A stretch of 64,000 nt of DNA, from the NCBI GenBank assembly GCA_022823865.1, contig JAJEHF010000068.1:1-64000 (forward strand), in the 5' to 3' direction. Below, one piece after another: positions 61,087 to 64,000 of this stretch. This DNA is from Bryobacterales bacterium. GTDB taxonomy: Bacteria > Acidobacteriota > Terriglobia > Bryobacterales > UBA6623. The position numbers and the translations under genes are program-made. How positions within the stretch are numbered: the stretch's first letter is position 1; each line of letters begins with the position of its first letter. The notes beneath the pieces are model-generated. The model was not told where the DNA came from. It worked only from the letters and a program-made list of their open reading frames with translations, and ran no database searches.

Positions 61087-63945
61087 TCACTGACCGCCGC
61101 CGTTGAGCGCCAGCAACTCGCGCAGAACGTCGTCGTCTGAGATGCCTACGGGCCAGCCGTACGCGGCTGCCACAGCCTCATCCAAGGCCTGATGCGCATC
61201 GATGAGCCACTGCGGCCGGGCGTTGTACAGGTTCGTCAGCGTCCGCTTCTTGAGATCCTTTGCGGCGTCCTCGTTGCGCGGGACTGGCCGCTTCGGGTAG
61301 CCGGGCACAGGCTCGTCCACCCACTCGACCCACTCCGGCGGGTTGAGCCACCGGTCCCGCAGTTCGACCAACCTTCGGGCTTCGTGGGCTACAGTCATGG
61401 CCCGCGGATCTTCGGCGTACTCGCTGGCCGAAGCGTCCGGCGTCAGACCGGGCGGGAACGGGAACGTCTCGAAGGTGGTAGTTGGCGTGTAGCGCGGATC
61501 GTTGCCCTTGCCGAGCCACGTCCCGAGCCGGAGGGACCAGACCTCGTGGAACCGGCTGTGCAGGATCCCGAAGGTTGTGTCGTCGTCCCGCGCGATGACG
61601 ACCAGTTGCTTGTCGGGGCAGACACGGACATCGCACCAGGCGAACAGGCGGTACTTCGCGACCTGCGGGGTAGCGATGTAGCGGAGCAGTCCGGTGAGCG
61701 TCCGCCACATGCGCTGAGGCGGCTCGAAGTGGCGATACCAGTACCTGCGGCGCACGGCACGTGGATTCAGTTGACGCATCGGGCGGACGCGTTCCTGCGC
61801 CCACCGGAACGGCCCCTCGTAGAGCGCGGCGTCGGCTTCTGACCTTTCCCATCCGAAATCGACGATCCACTTGCCGGCCGATCGACGGGTCAGGTCCATG
61901 CCGTTCATCCACGGCTTCAGAACGTCCGCATTCGTCCGGCCGTTCGGGTTGGCCGGCAGGCGGAGCCACTCACGCGCTTGGTCACCTGGTACATCGAAGG
62001 GGCCGCCCTTCGTGTCGCCCTTGAACGCGACGCCCACGTTCGCCGGAAGCGTCTGGAGTCGAGTGAGGTCGATACCGCTGCTGTCCCGCCGCGCCGTCAG
62101 ATCAGCGTAGATCTCGTCGACGGGCTGTCCATCGAGACGCGTTTCTGACGCGAACCCGTCGTCAGTGCCCGAAAAGCAGACCAGCGACACTCGCACCGCC
62201 GCGCCGTCGTTGACCCACGGCTCATCGCTCCACGCTTCGAAGACACGTCGTGTGTCGGTTGCCGCTTGCAGCGCTCGTCGGTTCGAACCGCTGCGGATGG
62301 AGTTCGTCGCAACCAGTCCCGCCCGGGTTACTCTTCCGGCACCGATCTGCGTACCAGCCCTCGCGAACCAATAGCAGACGAGATCTGCGCCTCCCGGCAC
62401 GCGCCCGCTGTAGGCTCGTCGAAGTCGAGACACGTAGTCCTCGCCGAGTTTGCCGATCTGAAGTCCGGCACCGAGAAAAGGGGGGTTTCCGATAACGACG
62501 TCTGCCCTCGGCCAGTCCGGTTCGCTGCCGTCCAGAGTCAGGATCGCGTCCCGGCACTCGATGGTGTCGAGCGGCTTCAAGATCGGGTTCCGCGCCTCCA
62601 AAAAGCCGTTGCGCCGCATCCACTGGATCTCGCCAATCCAGACCGAGACGCGGGCCAACTCGGCCGCATACGGATTGATCTCGATGCCCTTGACGTTGGC
62701 CGGACCGATTTCCGGGAACGCCCGTTCGAAACCCAGCACCTCCGCTTCGAGCTGGACGCGGTGCTCCAAGTCCTTCAGAGCCTGCAAGGCGAGGTAGAGA
62801 AAGTTGCCCGAGCCGCACGCCGGGTCCAGCACCGTGAACGCTCTCAGGCGATTGAGGAACGCCCGGTACCGCCGCTGGGCCTCGTTCCGCCGCTTCGTGC
62901 GAGCGGCCGATGACTTGGCGGCTTCCGCACTCTCCAGCCCGGCAGCGGTCTCCGCCTTCTCCACGGCCCACTCGGCAAGCCATGGGCGGATCACCACCGG
63001 TTCGATCAGCAGGAAGATCTTGTCACGGTCGGTGTAGTGCGCCCCGAGCTGGGCGCGCTTGTCCGGGTCCAGCCCGCGCTCGAACAGGGTGCCGAGTATC
63101 GACGGGTCGATCTCCGACCAGTCCAGCCGCGATGCGGCCAGCACAGTTTGGATGTCGGACTTCTCCAGCGGCAGCGCGGTGGCGTCGTCGAACAGTCCCC
63201 CATTGAACCAGTCGACTGTCTCGAAACCGACCCGGCCACCGGTGGCCATCACCCCGAACAGATCGCCGGCAAGAGCCGCGAATTGTGTCGGCGTGCGCTG
63301 CGCCTGTTCCAGCATCCGCGTGAACATGTGGCCCGGCAGCAGCCCTACATCATCCGCGAACATGCAGAAGACGAACCGGTTGACGAAGTGCGCGACCTCG
63401 TGCGCGTCGTGGCCCCGCTCGCGCAGCGAGTGCGCAAGCGCTGCAAAGGATGCCGCGACACGCTCCGTGAGTGCCTGCCGGGTTTCGCCCGGCCGCAGCC
63501 GCTCCGGGTCGGAAAACGCCCACTTGAGCCTGTCGCGAATGGAAGCGTCCGCGAGGTCGTCGAGTCCGAACTCGTAGGTCTTGCTGACACAGTTGGTCCA
63601 GTTGGTGCGGATTCGGAACCGCAGCATGTCGGAGACGATCAGCAGCGGCGGGTTCTCCAGCGCCAGCGCATACTGCCGCAGCTGGTCGAACGCGGCGTCG
63701 AGGTTCGCGTGCTGGCCCTTGTACTCCCATGCGAAGTGGTGGCTCTTCCAGACATCGGCCCAGCCGTCCCCGCCAGTGTCTTTGCGAGCGCCCCGCTCGA
63801 AGCAGTACGTCTTGCCGGTCGGGTCGGCCTCGGCCGGTGTCGGCTCGCCGAGCATCCGGCACAGGTCGATGAAGTGCTCCTGCGACGCGGAGCTCTCCTT
63901 CAACTTGGAGGCTCTCCACTTGGCGATGAACTCGTACGGTGTCAT
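61087..63945 (-). CDS. MmeI-like type IIL restriction-modification enzyme (952 aa)
   Basis: A single-chain enzyme with nuclease, methylase and specificity parts. The N-terminal nuclease-like site is DVWKSHHFAWEYKG with Asp64 and Glu74-Tyr-Lys76. A helical connector follows. The gamma-class adenine methylase core has LDPACGSGNFLYLAL near 375 and the catalytic VIGNPPFLGAGLQIGK near 490. The TRD lies after about 600, ending with the WLGKGNDPRYTPTTTF region and FPFPPGL. A C-terminal helical part follows. Domain order and length match MmeI/type IIL enzymes, which cut some 20 nt away and methylate one strand. The whole gene is inside the window. Confidence 0.85.
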   Translation of the reverse strand: MTPYEFIAKWRASKLKESSASQEHFIDLCRMLGEPTPAEADPTGKTYCFERGARKDTGGDGWADVWKSHHFAWEYKGQHANLDAAFDQLRQYALALENPPLLIVSDMLRFRIRTNWTNCVSKTYEFGLDDLADASIRDRLKWAFSDPERLRPGETRQALTERVAASFAALAHSLRERGHDAHEVAHFVNRFVFCMFADDVGLLPGHMFTRMLEQAQRTPTQFAALAGDLFGVMATGGRVGFETVDWFNGGLFDDATALPLEKSDIQTVLAASRLDWSEIDPSILGTLFERGLDPDKRAQLGAHYTDRDKIFLLIEPVVIRPWLAEWAVEKAETAAGLESAEAAKSSAARTKRRNEAQRRYRAFLNRLRAFTVLDPACGSGNFLYLALQALKDLEHRVQLEAEVLGFERAFPEIGPANVKGIEINPYAAELARVSVWIGEIQWMRRNGFLEARNPILKPLDTIECRDAILTLDGSEPDWPRADVVIGNPPFLGAGLQIGKLGEDYVSRLRRAYSGRVPGGADLVCYWFARAGTQIGAGRVTRAGLVATNSIRSGSNRRALQAATDTRRVFEAWSDEPWVNDGAAVRVSLVCFSGTDDGFASETRLDGQPVDEIYADLTARRDSSGIDLTRLQTLPANVGVAFKGDTKGGPFDVPGDQAREWLRLPANPNGRTNADVLKPWMNGMDLTRRSAGKWIVDFGWERSEADAALYEGPFRWAQERVRPMRQLNPRAVRRRYWYRHFEPPQRMWRTLTGLLRYIATPQVAKYRLFAWCDVRVCPDKQLVVIARDDDTTFGILHSRFHEVWSLRLGTWLGKGNDPRYTPTTTFETFPFPPGLTPDASASEYAEDPRAMTVAHEARRLVELRDRWLNPPEWVEWVDEPVPGYPKRPVPRNEDAAKDLKKRTLTNLYNARPQWLIDAHQALDEAVAAAYGWPVGISDDDVLRELLALNGGGQ

Positions 63946-64000
63946 GTGCGCATCCAGCGTGGCTCCTGACGACCGGTGCCTGCCGTGCCAGCATTGTCCG

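Noticed and set aside
1-64000. CRISPR array, rRNA genes, phage structural genes
   Set aside because: No spaced direct repeats of CRISPR size, no rRNA sequence and no phage head or tail genes were seen on either strand.

Overview
The window looks like a chromosomal segment of a high-GC bacterium, most likely an Acidobacteriota of the Bryobacterales/Solibacter type. The clues are a VWFA-related protein of the acidobacterial kind, exported planctomycete-type cytochrome proteins (PSCyt/DUF1549/DUF1553 and DUF1592/DUF1552), a DUF1080 sugar hydrolase, an animal-type short transketolase, and a futalosine-pathway menaquinone gene. The taxon is inferred from gene content; no 16S gene is present.

Layout. 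0-4.1 kb: a complete three-recombinase RIT element with perfect 34-bp inverted ends, next to a truncated ISAs1 transposase. 4.6-11.8 kb: an exported methyltransferase-like protein, topA-tsaB, metX (convergent) and transketolase. 11.8-15.3 kb: a probable restriction-modification-like pair (a HEAT-repeat protein with a nuclease-like N-terminus, and a beta-class DNA methyltransferase) between intact tkt and a decayed direct copy of the tkt 3' end. 15.4-16.2 kb: two orphan antitoxin-like genes. 16.4-22.4 kb: addBA. 22.6-31.8 kb: LolD-type ATPase, glgC, a receiver-domain protein, mqnD, an exported HEAT protein, and a leftward run moeA-moaC-VWA-small protein-MBL. 32-50.9 kb: TIGR04255 protein, DUF3500, Gfo/Idh/MocA oxidoreductase, citrate synthase, acetoacetate-decarboxylase-like protein, tRNA-His, RraA-like protein, OPT transporter, a PSCyt/DUF1553 protein, DUF1080, DUF481 and a CorC-type protein.

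51-60 kb is a scarred region. An IS with a DDE transposase has cut a second oxidoreductase gene. Gene tails (enolase superfamily, SDR, a copy of the addA 3' end) and a second degenerate IS end lie on both sides of an intact operon DUF1592-DUF1552-ankyrin. 60.2-63.9 kb carries a DUF433/DUF5615 toxin-antitoxin pair and a single-chain MmeI-like (type IIL) restriction-modification enzyme.

The core genes cover replication/repair, tRNA modification, methionine, central carbon, glycogen, menaquinone and molybdopterin metabolism, plus periplasmic breakdown of carbon compounds. The most interesting accessory parts are the HEAT-nuclease/methyltransferase module bracketed by the tkt duplication, the RIT element, the addA 3'-end copy, and a tRNA-His that lacks the usual bacterial G-1:C73 pair.
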